A DNA stretch of 64,000 nucleotides, from assembly GCA_030063045.1 (NCBI GenBank), contig JAQSEB010000203.1, positions 372,001 through 436,000 of the forward strand, written 5' to 3'. The stretch comes from Pratylenchus scribneri (taxonomy: Eukaryota > Nematoda > Chromadorea > Rhabditida > Pratylenchidae). The notes beneath the pieces were generated by a model, which was given only the letters and a program-made list of their open reading frames with translations, was not told the origin of the DNA and ran no database searches. The position numbers and the translations under genes are program-made. Of this stretch, positions 1 through 12,558 are shown in pieces. Each line of letters starts with the position of its first letter. Within the stretch, counting starts at the first letter, position 1.

Positions 1-473
1 GCAATTAAATTTATTTAATTGGCCAAAAATATTAAATCTGACGAAATTTTGATATCATCATGCCTTTGGAAATTATTTTCTCCCAGTTATATTAATTCTT
101 CATTATGTCTATTTTTTCCTCAAATGAGTCAAATCAAAATCCTTGAAAATAAAAAAGTGTCAGTATTTACTCAATATTGTAATAAATTATACTTAAAAAT
201 TTAAAAACATTTTCATGATAAAACTTACTATCCTCATGAATAGAATAATATTTGGACTCCATGCAATTATCATATGATTCCTGGGCAACTCTTTTGAGTT
301 TCTGTTTAAAATTTTTATTTTAATAAAGAAATGTTACTTAATTTAAAATAATTCTTAAATTATTTTTTAATAAAGCAATCTTATCTATAATTTTAAATAA
401 TTTTAAAATAAAAGTTTGCACTTAATTTTCCACTCTAGCTTCACAAATTATATTGCTAAATTTTATATTCTTT

Positions 474-3400
474 TTAACCAACCAAAATTATGCACATTCC
501 CAGGAAATCGAGCACATGTTGTGGTTCCGTTTTAGAGAGTAATTGGTCTAATTTCAATAAATAGCTGAAATTTAAGACGCGAATTTCCTGATTTTTAGTA
601 ACATTTTTCAGGCCAAATCCCACAAGCAAGCTTGCCAAATCAATATATTTGAATTTACTGTTCAATTCTTCCAATTTCCAATAATGTCCTGCGTTTCGTC
701 GAGATTTCAACTTTTCCAATACTGAATTCATAATATGCTTTTTATATTTTTAAATGAATTAATATTTCAATATTTACCTGTATAATTATTTGCTTTACTA
801 TCATCAGCATCATTGAGTAACAATATATCTCGCAAAGACAAAGCAAAAAAAGACTATAAAAAATGATTGGAATTGGATAAATTTAAATTAGATAAATTTT
901 ATAATCAAAATTCATTCTCTCATCCCAATGGTATGGTATATGTTGGTATTATTAATAAAATTGGCCTAAATTGTTGACAAAATGGAGACCAAATTTATGT
1001 TTCGCATTCATAATCACCCGAGGTAAAAGCTTTTTCGTATAAAAATAAAAACATAAAATATCTTTACTGAAATTTTCCAATTTTGATGGATCTCTCCTTT
1101 AAACATTTTCTATTTTACTCTTCCTAATATCTCAACAACATCATATTTTTTATAAATTCACCGTTTCCTTTTCAAATGTGATTTTGTTTGTAAAGGACAA
1201 ATCCAAATTGAATTCATCTCGTACAGTTAATAGTTCCATTAGATAGTCAAAATATGTCGGAGAAGTTGGAATTGGCTAAATTATAAAAAATTTAATAATT
1301 CATATTAAAAATTTACCTTTTTTAAAATTATAACACGCCTTTTATTTAGTTGATTTATTTCACTCGAAAAAATTATCAAATCGGCTAGCATAAATTGCCG
1401 TAAAACAAGGCCAAATTTTTTCCAGAATGCAGCAATCCCAAAATCATTCCAATTCATTTTGGGAATCGTGTCAATAGAAACATTTCTCATGAACATTCCA
1501 AATTCACTATGATAAAATAGAGGATATTTAATTAAATTGAAATATTTATGATTAGCTCAATGATAAATAGATTCTTACAAATCCCTATGAGGGGTTTTAA
1601 ATAAATATATAAATTTATTATTTTTGGTATAAAATTAATGGTGAAAAAATAATTTTAAAATTTTATATATTTTTTTGACTTGCTTTCTTAGATGGGAAAG
1701 CACGCGGTCATTTGCCATTAAAAATGGTCCGCCCTTTTTCATTTTTTGCGTACAAAAGCCGTGTAATGTCGATTTTAGTGCACGGAAGATGTTTTTGGAC
1801 TAAATGAAAAAATTGTATTAAAAAAGGTCGAATGAAAAATCAGTTATATTTATCCCATTATTATTGATTAAATTGCCCCGGAATATTTTATTATATATAT
1901 TTCGAATATATACCTTTTTTTTCAATTTGTTCATTCAGTTTTTCGGTATCATTGCTCGACCTTTTATTCCGATTATTCGATTTGTAGTAATTAGAGCAAA
2001 CAAAATCGTTGAAATTACTAATTGGATTTCGGTTAAAATCCAAATTATTCAATAACAATTCTGCCAAATCCTGGAACGGGGTAAGATATTTTTCAATTTA
2101 ATAATTTTGTAGAAGGAAAAAAAACATACACATTCTGCTTTGCTAAATTTATTGCTCTCATTTGTGAAATCATATATGCAATCGTCAAGAATGTGCTAAA
2201 AAATATGAGAAAAAAATTGAAAATAGACCATAAAAAACATCTAATAAAATTATTTGTATTCATTATATTAGGGGTTGCTTTCGGTCGGTTACTGTTTCAG
2301 AAAATCGGTAAAACTTAAAACCGAAAATTGAACTTTTTTTCTTAAAAAAATAAAAACTGGATTTAGACCCGAAATTTTATCATGACATCCATGATTATTT
2401 TATAAGACCCAATTCTCAAATCATATTTAATCCCTTAATTGTCTTCGGAATATTAAGTAAATGGCGAAATTGATTATAAACTTTCACCATATGATAAGGG
2501 AAATATGAATACAAAAATAAATCATTTTCCCCATCAATGATGGTAAACAGAACCAAATCAATAAAATACATAAGCCCCATTTTTTTTGTTCATGTTCATC
2601 AAATAAATTTTTTGGATTTAAATTTTTTTGGTCCTTTTTGAGAGAAACAAATAAATCAAAATAAGCGACCCGTTTTAATTCAATAAATTCTCGGAATTCT
2701 CTGCATTTAATTCTTCCAGAATTTTCATTGATTTTTCCAAGCAAACAAGTTTACCCACCGGCTGTTTTCCACAACAATGTTCGTACCAATCAGCCATATT
2801 CTTTTCAATTTTAGGCCTGAATGAAAAAAAAATATTTTAGCAAGGAAATGGGAATGAAAAATGACTGCAAATGCTAATTTAAAAATTTGCTTAAAAATAC
2901 TTAATAAAAATTTTCAATTATTCAGGAAAATAAATGAAAAATAAAAAGCCAAATTTTTAGGAAATAACGTCAAATATATGCAAAAAAAATTTTTTGAAAA
3001 AGGAAAAAAATAAAATGTTTTCAAAAACAAAAATCATAAAATATTTGAATAACATAAAATGGTCTATTTTATTTTATTTCAATTTATGAAAATTTTAAAT
3101 TTACTTTTATGTAGCTTTATGGATTTGACTACATATTGCGCTATAAAATAATCTCATTCTTTTCTTATTTAAACAATTTTTTAACAAAATTTTTACATTT
3201 TTGTTAATGTGGCCAATGTGATATTATTTGTCGGGTTCGGCAATTCCTTTCTCACTCGAAGTAATTTTTTGTTGAACTCTTTAGCAGACTTTGACCATTC
3301 CGCATCTTAATTTATTTTAAATTGTGGACTATCTATTTTGAAAAAAATGTCGAAACATAAATTTTATTAATGTTTAATGTTAAACTCTATCGTAAAAATT

Positions 3401-3712
3401 TGATAGTGGGCAATTAGCCAAAAATGAAATTGATAATCAATTAATTTTTTCTAAAAAATTATTTTAGAAATTTCAATACTAAAAATATTTTTAACTTAAA
3501 AATATTATTTTTATGCACATACAATTAAAGAACAGGAAGACTCCGATGAATGTCAGCAGTGCCAATGCCAACAAAATAATCAAAGAAAGAAGAAGGCATT
3601 TCTTGTTGATGTTCGCAAATAAAATTTTTTTGTTGTTTTGTTCATATCCCTGTCTTGTTTCAATAAATTTGACGCGTTCTCCTTTATTGACAAAATTTGC
3701 GTTTTCCATCAA
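474..3712 (-). CDS. M13 (neprilysin-like) peptidase, N-terminal part, probably decaying
   Basis: Neprilysins are type II membrane zinc endopeptidases that cut peptides at the cell surface. The first exon (3712-3523) encodes a polar cytoplasmic tail and one membrane helix (LLLSLIILLALALLTFIGVF), ending at a GTATGT donor. The exon from 2070 to about 1905 matches the start of the M13 domain: NNLDFNRNP, then NFNDFVCSNY. The usual first Cys of the CDNFYDFVC-type motif is replaced (NPISNFNDF). Further coding-like exons lie at about 3295-3180, 1505-1318 and 1272-1150. The exon at 731-480 carries IRVLNFSYLLKLDQLLSKTE, like the M13 'v.Y.p.YL..L..LL' stretch. The HExxH catalytic half is not in the window and would lie to the left. 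Between 2812 and 2403 the open frame switches twice, once at an A8 run. The family assignment rests on the 2070 and 731 exons. Some exons may not belong to it. Confidence 0.5.
1680..1800. other. GC-richer island in an intron of the M13 gene
   Basis: A stretch of about 120 bases with clearly more G+C than its surroundings and no open frame. It lies between the exons ending near 1905 and starting near 1505 and could be an old repeat. No terminal repeats were found. Confidence 0.2.
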
Positions 3713-3725
3713 AGCAAGGGGATGA

Positions 3726-4809
3726 ATATATAAATAATCAATTTTATTTTGATTTAATTTAATCTATGAATTAATATAATAATCAATGATTTTAGTGATC
3801 AAAGATTTTTACTATTATTTATTATGTAATTTTTTAAATGTTAACAATTAACATAGTTAAGTAAAAGGAACATTTTAATCAAAAAAAAAAACATGAAATG
3901 CACTTGAATGGGCTTTTTTTATTATGCTTGCTGCTGGCAATTTTGTTTGTCAAATAAATAATTTCGTCTATCACAAATTTTCAGCAATTTGATAAAAACG
4001 AATGCGTGAAAAAGAAAATATATTCTCATTTGATAAATTCAATGCACCCAAATTTATGAGAAAATTTATGATATGATAATTGACAAACTAAAATTAATAT
4101 TTATTTTACAAATAAAGGAAAAAAATGATGCACTCATCAATATCACAATCAAATCAATGCCTCATTTGATATAAAAAAAATATAAATTGACAAAACTTTG
4201 ATTTATTTTAAAACAAATTCCTTCAATCCCAAAATACAAAAAAAATTTAATTTCATTCTATTTTTTTTAATTAATAGAAAGTATTATTATTTTTTTTAAA
4301 TGATTTAAAATCTTTTAAAATAAGAATGGAAAATTAATTAAAATATTTTTTTACATTATTAAACCATATACCATTATTAGATACAACTCGTTAAAGCACA
4401 TCAAAATGTTGAGAATTTCTTATTATTTTGTCAAAATGGAATGGTTATTAAACCGTTTAAACTGATTTTGTTTTTTTGTCCAAAATAGATATAAGCAATA
4501 TTTCAAAAACCCAATTCAAAATAATAATTACACATTGTGTTTAGGCGATATCTATTGATTTGTTATAATTTATGTGGCTAGGACCCGTTATTTTATAAAA
4601 TTCTAACTTATCGATATTTTATTCAACATTTTACAAAATAAATATTTTTTTATTTTAACAGAGATTAGTCTCTGTCTATTAAAAATCTTATAGATATAAA
4701 TTAATTTTATAAATATTTTTTAATTCTCATAATGAATAATGTTTGCTTTTTATTTTATAAAATTAAGAAAAATTTATAAATGAAAATTGACAAAACAATA
4801 TGCGATTCG
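3726..4809. other. AT-rich intergenic stretch, no gene seen
   Basis: About 1.1 kb between the divergent M13 and membrane-protein genes. It is very AT-rich, with short A/T runs and no open frame with coding character. Promoters for both genes should lie here, but no specific site can be named. Confidence 0.4.
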
Positions 4810-6074
4810 AATGGTTCCGCTCAAAATTCATCCCTCGACTATTTTCGACAATGAAAGCTTAATAGAAGAAGTTTACAGGGATACAACGATAATCAGGTGA
4901 ATTTTGGTTTCTTTTATATAAAATAAGTTTAAAAAATTGTTGAAAATCTTCAGGATTGATTCTCCAAAAATAGCAGAACAGCATTCTGGATGGATTTGGT
5001 GCATTTTTAAGCTGCTCCATATCGGTCTTTGGTTCATTGCGTTTTTGTCATTATTAGTTGGATTTGCTTCTGTCATTTCATGTATGTTTTGAAAATATAA
5101 TAAGCATTAAAGCTATTTTTTACTCATTCTACAAATTTTAGTATTTTTATTTTTTAATGAAATTTGAAATTTGTGTACAAAATCAAATTTTTCTATTGAA
5201 TATTAACTTTAGTTAAAATTTGTCAAAGTTGTTAATATTTATCTGCTGATTGGAAGAATTGATTTAAAAAAGTTATTGGATTTAATTGGAAATTGACAAA
5301 AGTATTTGACACCAAAAAATCGGCAAAATAAGATAAAATTTTATGGTTTTGTTTTTGCCCATTAACTTTTGGTTAATTATATTTGATATACATATAATTT
5401 TGATTTGTTCTCCACTCTGAAGGTTTTTAACAAATTGTATGAAAATATTATAAATTGCTTACTTCATATAGCTTTCTTAAATTCTTACTTTCTCCCAGAT
5501 CTTTTTGCTGATTTTAAAGAGGGATTTCCTAAACCGAAATTCCTTCCACTCTTCTCCAACAAATCAATGAATCTATCGGATATGAAAAATCAAAACTACA
5601 GTGATAATGGCAATTTATCGTAATTGGAATACAGGCGATGGCTGCTTTACCATGATGCAAAATGATGTTAATTAAAAATAGATAATTTTTTATAAATTTA
5701 CTAATAAATATTGAAATGCTTGTTTATTAAATTACTCTAGCAAAATATATTTGAATATTTGCCCAAAAGATTACATTCATAATTTTAAAAAAATAAAATA
5801 GATAATAGCAGTTTAAATTAATTTATATTAAATTAACTTTAACGAATTTATTGGAAATTGATGCATAATAATAAACAAATAAGATATATTGAAATTGGCC
5901 ATCTTAGAAATAACTTTATGCGAATGCAGATTGCAAAAACATTCATATTGATAATAATTGTAAAAATTAAATTATTTTAAAATTGCAAATCATTTTATAG
6001 ATTATTATGAAGAAGAACTAAAAATCGAAGTAGAAGAGGATGAAGAAGATGAAGACAATACTGAACACAAATAG
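4810..6074 (+). CDS. Unrecognised single-pass membrane protein with acidic tail
   Basis: Not a family I recognise. Exon 1 (4810-4896) starts MVPLKIHPSTIFDNESLIEE and ends at a GTGAAT donor. Exon 2 (from about 4954) follows a TCTTCAG acceptor and encodes SGWIWCIFKLLHIGLWFIAF then LSLLVGFASVIS, one strong membrane helix, ending at GTATGT near 5082. Exon 3 starts after CTCCCAG near 5502 and is open to a stop at 5621-5623. It also contains a possible donor (ACA|GTGATAAT) in the phase needed to join a last acidic exon (about 5999-6074, EEELKIEVEEDEEDEDNTEH). A polyadenylation signal AATAAA at 6140-6145 favours the longer form. The product would be about 100-115 residues: a soluble N-terminus, one helix and a polar tail. 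Confidence is good that it is a gene, low on the exact 3' end. Confidence 0.5.
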
Positions 6075-6349
6075 AAGCAGCACAAAATAATTGTAGGCTT
6101 CCAAATTCTGTTTTATTTTTTATGTAACTATTAATATTCAATAAATCCGATAAAGCCGATATCATTTCTTTTTTATTTTTAATTTCTTTTTATGCATACA
6201 ATTTTTATTTATATTGTTTTTTTTTTATTTCAAGATAAATTCCAAATTTAAATTATTAACATTTTACACCAATATTTGGCTTAAAATTTTTAACATAATT
6301 GACAAAAAAATTGTTCTCTTTTTAATTCGTAAATCCAGCTTTTAATTTC

Positions 6350-6545
6350 TCCGGGTCTTCTAATAGAAGAAATAGGTAGAGATTGGACGGTAAGAGATCC
6401 CGATCGGGATTTTTCGTGAATCCCGTACCGAGGTACCGAACGGAAAATTTTTTGATTTTTCGGTATTTTTCGATACTTTCGATACTGGGAAAAAGGTCAT
6501 TTTGGGGCATTTTTCGTTAAAATTTTTTCCCTGCGGGTCCATTTT
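6350..6545. repeat. Dispersed repeat-like segment with internal TTTTTCG tracts
   Basis: GC content rises sharply, and short motifs recur (cccgatcgggat, tttttcggtatttttcgat, a cgatac pair). Open frames on the minus strand here are low-complexity translations. It resembles the GC-rich element at 55240-55475 in style, but I could not find paired termini. Confidence 0.3.
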
Positions 6546-6599
6546 TGGTAAAAATTTTTTTTCATATCGGATTATTTTACTTAAAAAAAGTATGCCTAT

Positions 6600-7922
6600 G
6601 GCACAAAAAATGTAAACACTCTGAAATATATTTGTATAATTTTATTTTATGAGTAATATTTTGTTAAAAAATGAATGAATCACTTTGATTAAGTGGTTAA
6701 TGTTTGAGTTCATATATTTGTATCCCGGGACCATTCTTTGGCTATAGCTGAGCGAGGCAATGACCTGTCAGTCTGTCAGGGACAGGGATCCTTTATTATT
6801 AGGCTTTTTTTTAAAATTTTTTTTATCAAACTTTAAAATAAATTGCATGTCTTTGGATGAAATAGACTCGAATTTTTGTAAGAAATGTCGCTTTTTCTGC
6901 AAGTTATTTTAAAAATTAACTAAACTATTTTGTAAAAGAGTTTTAGAATTATAGAATAATATTAACATTAACAGATTGGTTATTATTACTCTGAACTATG
7001 ACCAAAAGGATGGTCCGGGTACTCAAAATTGAGGCACAAATATTACGGTCCGGGCTATATTGACCTATATTCAAAAATCTATGATTTTATAAAAGCATTC
7101 GATAATCTATTAAGTTTTTTGATTAACCTATAGATTGAACATTGGATATTACATATTATCATAAATTGTGCTAATCTGATTCTATTCAATTATTACTATT
7201 TACGAATTCTGCTCTATATTCTATTCTTCAATTTTAAAAATCATATTTCTTTTTTTTGATATTTTTAATCATGCGATTTATTCAAAATTCCATAATTTTT
7301 TTACTTTTTCCAAATTTTTTCTATACTTTTACTTTTATATTTGAAAATTTAAACCTTCACTATGATAAATATATTTTTTGATAAAATAATTTTGATTCAA
7401 CGTAAAGTTAAGCTCTAATAAATTCATTAATTCGAAAGAATGATATTTTATAAATGTATTATTGATTGCCCCCCCCCCCGTTGCTTTTTATATTTCTTCG
7501 TTTTTAATCATCCTAATCAGCAGCACAGTTGGTAGATATTTGGGACTCTGAACGTCAAAAAATAGAAAATTCGTTTGCCAAATCAAATTTGCAAACATTT
7601 ATCATAAATTATTTGACAAACAAAAATTTTAATGCTTACCTATTTTCCCGATTTTGATAAAATTCGTTTATCTTATTATTATCTCGCCCAATTTTACCCT
7701 ATTTAAGTTTTGATATTTCCTCAAATTATCTAATCATATTTAATTAATTAGGTATCAGTAAAATCAAAGCCATTTAAAATGGTTTGGAGAAATATTATGA
7801 TCCCAAAAATTATAATTTTTCTACACGAAGATTATGGTGTAAAATAATCCTTTTTTTCTTTATAATAATACTTAACTCCATTTTAGGCTCATTAAATATT
7901 CAAGGGGCTTCCTTCTATAACA
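6600..7922. other. Intergenic stretch, no gene supported
   Basis: AT-rich. It includes a C10 run at 7471-7480. A 70-codon frame at 7784-7996 overlaps the better-supported secreted-peptide gene in another frame and looks spurious. Confidence 0.35.
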
Positions 7923-8147
7923 ATGTCGAAGATAATTATCGTTTACCTAATCATTGCATTGGCACTTTGTCAATTAAACGAAGGAAAAAACAATGAAAAT
8001 GATAAGCAAGTTTACAAAAATTCACGCGGTCAATGCTATTACAATACATGCCGAAATTGTCGGGATGGCGGCTGCTGCGCTGTTATTGTGCCATGCTATG
8101 ATGATGCCGATGGCAATGACAATGACAATGACAATTACGATGATTGA
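7923..8147 (+). CDS. Small secreted Cys-rich peptide with acidic Asp/Asn tail
   Basis: A single-exon 74-residue protein. The first 17 residues (MSKIIIVYLIIALALCQ) form a clear signal peptide, with likely cleavage around residues 16-22. The mature part has six cysteines in a compact block, GQCYYNTCRNCRDGGCCAVI followed by VPCYDD, then a low-complexity tail of repeated Asp-Asn. Six cysteines would allow three disulfides. No named family is recognised. It sits at the left end of a cluster of small secreted proteins (7.9-14.4 kb), which suggests a gland, gut or body-wall secretion. A role as an antimicrobial peptide or host-directed effector is only an inference. The start codon is the first ATG before the signal peptide. 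Confidence 0.6.
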   Translation: MSKIIIVYLIIALALCQLNEGKNNENDKQVYKNSRGQCYYNTCRNCRDGGCCAVIVPCYDDADGNDNDNDNYDD

Positions 8148-9631
8148 AAATATTTTATAATGACGAAAGAAGAGGAAAAAAGATAGACAATGAAAGATAC
8201 TTTAGTTTACATGTTAATCAAACATTATATTACTCGAAATATTTTTCGATATATTAAACAATTTTAAAAAATATTTGTGAATAGCTATTAATAAAACTTA
8301 AATGATGTTTTTCGACAAAGAATTAGAGTTGTCCATTATATCCCTTTTACACACCAATCTCTTTAAAAATAATTTAAAATTAATACAAAGCCATTTTGTA
8401 ATTGGAAATTCATCTTTTCAAAATTACATATTCTTTTTCAAATTGGCTCGCCCCAATGCGCACCGATTTGAGCAAAAAAGAAAAAAAAATGCAAATGTAA
8501 TCTATTCTAGTTAAAATTTTAAATTCTTTTATAATTGGAAATAAAAATTTTATTTTTCAATTTCATTTTGCTGATTCTAATTCCAATTTTGAATGGATAA
8601 AATATAAGCAGGATATGTTTTAATTTATCTTTTAGAAATATCCTTTTTATCTAATATTAAAAAATTTAAATTAAAAAATCATAGCTAATCTTATCATTAT
8701 AATTTTCATATATTAATAAAATATTGCAATGCTCACTTCCTATTCTTATTGAATGCTCAGCAATTCATCGAAAAATGACTTTAAATTTTTCAATCGAAAT
8801 ATGTTTTTTTCCTAGTTTAACATTTGAGAAATCGGGTTTTGAAACTTTTTTAAAGGGTATTTCAATAAGCTGAATCCAATTTCATTATTGTTTTTTTTTG
8901 ATTAAATCCCAAACTAAAATAAAAAAAATACCGAAAACCGAGTTGGATAAAATGCTTTAAACGATTTCTTTCTTTGAATTGAACTTGAACCCTCTTATTT
9001 GAGAAATAAAAATAATATTAATTATTATTATCAAAATTGACCGATTTTTACTTCCTACTCTTATCTCTTATTTGACAAAGGAAAAAATATTCTTCAATAT
9101 TACCATTCTTATTTGAAGAATAAAAACTTCAATATGATAAGCACATTTTAGTTGTCAAGGAAAAGCTTATTTATAAACTAATCATCATTTTATTGTATTT
9201 ATTATTATAAAAATGTCGAGTGAAAATGAATTCCTATTTACTTTTCTTAGAACTAATTAATAATTTCAAAAGTTTAATTATTATTAAATATATGTATAGC
9301 AAATAAATAAAATCATACGATATAAAAGAATTTCATTTTATAATTAAAATATTTTCTTATTTAGCAAATTTGATTTATTGAGGATTTTTTTAGCAATATT
9401 AAATTATTCAAACTTTATTTTCAGTCAGTAGAAAAATAAAAGAAAAATGTGGTCTGAAAATACCAACTAAATAATTTTTAAAAATTTTAGAATTTAAATT
9501 ATTACTAATTAATTCCAGAAAATAATATTATTTTACATATATAATATTTACTCAATTTTCTAGGAAACTATAATTTATTTTTCAAAAAAGTGCTTTTTTT
9601 CATTTATAACCAAATTATAATTTTACATCCC
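8148..9631. other. AT-rich intergenic stretch, no gene supported
   Basis: About 1.5 kb with no convincing coding frame. The 70-codon frame at 8302-8514 has no family features and no splice context. Confidence 0.35.
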
Positions 9632-10534
9632 ATGCAATTGATTGACAATTTTGCAACATTTATTTTGCTTGTGATTATCAATCTATGGACATTGGCTGCA
9701 AATGCAAATCATGAAAATTATGATCACAAAAGAATTAGACAGTTCCGTTGTTTCTGTAAAACCATGTCCATCGGTGATGGTTGGTGGAATTTTGGTAGCA
9801 CTGTTGGCCATGTTGGTATACAAGTCAAAACAAGGGATGGAAATAGGTATGAGAACAAAAATATGACTCTTCTTTTTATTGTCGACGAAAAATAATAATA
9901 AATTGATGAAAAAATTATAAATTATTCAATAATTAAAAATTATAATCAAATTTAATTTTATAATATTTACCAACTAATTAATTTTTTCGATTAAACAGCA
10001 AGCAAATTATTTAAAAAATTTATGAAAGTCGATGCACAAATGAGAAATCCCATCAGCAGACCTCTCTGTTAATTAATCCAATCTTTCAGCTACACCATTC
10101 ACAATTTGGGACCATCTGGCGAGAGAACAACGGTCTCTACTCAAACAGATGGAAAGGATTATTACAGTCATTGGTTTGAAGCACCTAACGGTTATACAAT
10201 TGGACAACTTCGCAGAATTGCCGATGGCAGAAACAATGATGGCTATTCATTTTTATCAAACAATTGCTATCATCATAGGAATCGAATTTTGCATCAATTC
10301 GATTTCAATATTCAGAATTGTCCAAACCCCTATGAGGATACGACGATATTAATGTTGTCATGTTCGCCTAGTTGTGAGGATGTGAATGGTTATTGTGTTC
10401 AACAGTATAGCAAATCATTTTACAACTGTCTGAATAAGCCCGGAAAACAAATGAAAGTTCTACGCGGTTGCAACAACAACCAAAAGAAATATCATTATCT
10501 ATGCTGCTATGATGATCCTCGAACTAGAAAATAA
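9632..10534 (+). CDS. Secreted permuted papain-like (NlpC/LRAT-type) protein with Cys-rich tail
   Basis: Two exons, 9632-9846 and 10090-10534, join in phase (donor GTATGA, acceptor CTTTCAG) to give 219 residues. Residues 1-25 are a signal peptide (ATFILLVIINLWTLAANA). The core holds GHVGIQVKTRDGNR shortly before the junction. About 80 residues later comes FLSNNCYHHRNRIL. The order His (GHVGI) then Asn-Cys (NNC) is that of circularly permuted NlpC/P60 folds such as LRAT and YiiX-like enzymes, so a thiol hydrolase or transferase is possible. The last 65 residues carry eight cysteines, including SCSPSCEDVNGYC and a final CC, resembling a separate disulfide-rich module. The protein is exported and soluble; its substrate is unknown. 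The fold is inferred from motif spacing only. Confidence 0.65.
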
Positions 10535-11206
10535 ATGTACGATTGGCTATGCTATTGAAAAAAAATTAAAATATACTCAAAAAATTTGAAACATCCTTTT
10601 GATAATTGCTATTGTTTAATAAATAAATATTTCTATTTTCTGTTTGTTTGCTTGTCTTAAACCATTGCAATTTTTGTTATGAATGAATAATATAGTTCCT
10701 TCCTGCTGTTAGACTGCAAAATCTTTTTAAATTATGAACATTATTTGGCATTAGTTTAATAAATTCATCAAATCGAAAAATTATTACAGAGTTATTTGAT
10801 ATTAATACTTAAATAAATTAATTATTTCTATTATTATTCGATAATAGCAATTAATTATTAAATATTTTGACTAATTCTATCGATTTTCTAATTTCAATTT
10901 CGAATAAAATTTCATAGATTAAAAAGCTGGCTGTTTATGTATAAAATGCTACTAAAAAATGTTGACTATGAATAGACTTATTGTGTATGGAAATTAAGGA
11001 ATACGGACTCACTGAAGAATTTTAAGAAAAAAATTTTCGTTATTTTTTATTATTACATTCAGCCCACATTTTTACAAATTCATTCGATAAAAAATTGAAA
11101 ACATTTTAGTTCATTCACATAAATTCAAATGTCCAAATATATTAATTTTTTAATCGCCAACAAAAGAATAAAAAAGTAATTTTTGTTTTAGTTTCTCTTC
11201 CTGTTT
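10535..11206. other. Intergenic; contains a stretch duplicated near 12.6 kb
   Basis: The segment at about 10755-10860 (ttaataaattcat..., cagagttatttgatatt...) recurs with changes at about 12605-12700, just downstream of the Cys-rich peptide gene. This indicates local segmental duplication in the cluster. No coding frame is seen. Confidence 0.4.
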
Positions 11207-11329
11207 TTAATTCTTTTCACATTTCACAATTTCCATCCTCGCAATCAACAGCATGTGAAGGAAATTGTTTAATAGAAAGATGCCAACAAATAAGATGAAA
11301 AAGGTCGATAGGGCGATTAATCGGATCAT
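11207..11329 (-). pseudogene. Duplicated signal-peptide exon of the NlpC/P60 gene, body lost
   Basis: The frame starts [20 protein letters not shown], almost identical to the signal peptide of the NlpC/P60 gene at 14431, then diverges abruptly after the Asn-Asn codons and stops at 40 codons. The upstream 200 bases also resemble those upstream of 14431, so promoter and signal peptide were copied together. In a +1 frame after the breakpoint the sequence reads SHAVDCEDGNCEM and stop, which could be a small mature peptide reached by a one-base shift. I treat it as a broken copy. Confidence 0.5.
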
Positions 11330-12273
11330 AATTAATTTTTTTATTGAATTTTAAAAATATTCTCAATTATTGAATTTTAAAAATATTGTCAATCAGCTAA
11401 TTTTCAAACATAACTAATAAATAATTATAATTTATTTTAAATAAGCTAAGTTTTAATTGATAGATAAAAAAAATAATTAAGCTGGATTAAATAATTTATT
11501 AAAAATAGTGAAATTTATATAACAGCTGGAAAAAGCATTAGAATTGGTGAATGGTCATCAAAAAATCCGCAGTAATAGCAATATTTGATAAATATTATCA
11601 ATTCTACAAAATAATTTTTATGGAAATATTCTTGACAAAATATCATATAGTATTGAGAATTTCATTTTAGAATTATTTTTATCAATAATTTATTAATTAG
11701 TAAATAATAAAATAAAGATTATTTCGCATTTATTTGAAAGCATTTTGACAATTGTTTAATATGAAATTTTGACAATTGATTTAATATTTTTTTTAATTGT
11801 TTAAAAAGATAAAAAACAAAGGCCGATTCCTTTTTGACAAATTGTATTATTTATTTAATTTTGTAAAATACATATTTTGTTATGCAATAATTGCCAAAAA
11901 ATTTATCAAAAGATGGTCGACGAACAAATTATTATCAACCCTTCTTTTCTGTGAGAGAAATATAAATGATTTTAGTTTGTCAAATTATCTTTTTGCAAGA
12001 AACGTTTATCAAATGCATTTGACAAATAAAAATTATTAAAGAAATTGGAGCTATAAAAAGCCAAAAAAAATGCACTAATTTTCTCATTATTAAATAATAA
12101 ATAAAAAATTACTTTTAATTCAAAATTCAAACTTTCCATTTAATTTATCCCAATATAGCAATAAAATTATGAATTTTATTATCTAAATAAATTTTTCATT
12201 CAATCGGTTATTTATCAATTACTAAAAATATTTTTAAATTATCAGAAAAACATCACCCAAAAATTTCAAAACA

Positions 12274-12558
12274 ATGTCCCGATTTTTGCTCTCAATTTTA
12301 TTTTTGGCAATTCTCATTGCCATGGACAATGCTTCCCGAATTGACAATATGTTCGTGTATTAATTTTATGTATTTTTTTTTTCATTTCCATAAATTTCTA
12401 ATAGGGATTCAACTGCTGCTGATGATTATGTTGAACAACCAACTGCTCTGCTGACTTATGAAGGCCGCGGTCCTCGTATTCGCCGTTCGTGCGCTGCACT
12501 TTGCTGTGGGCATTGCTGTTCCCGCTATCCAACCATTACTAATTGCTGTGAATGCTGA
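12274..12558 (+). CDS. Secreted Cys-rich prepropeptide with dibasic processing site
   Basis: Two exons, 12274-12350 and 12405-12558, spliced in phase 2 (GTTCGT donor, CTAATAG acceptor). The product is about 76 residues. Residues 1-20 (MSRFLLSILFLAILIAMDNA) are a signal peptide, followed by an acidic pro-region. RIRR then precedes a mature 23-residue peptide, SCAALCCGHCCSRYP then TITNCCEC, ending at the stop. That peptide has eight cysteines in the pattern C-CC-CC-CC-C. Prepropeptides with a dibasic cut and a dense cysteine knot are typical of secreted defence peptides, neuropeptide-like peptides or effectors. No specific family is recognised, and no biological activity is implied. It lies between the two papain-fold genes, on the opposite strand to the NlpC/P60 one. 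Confidence 0.65.
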
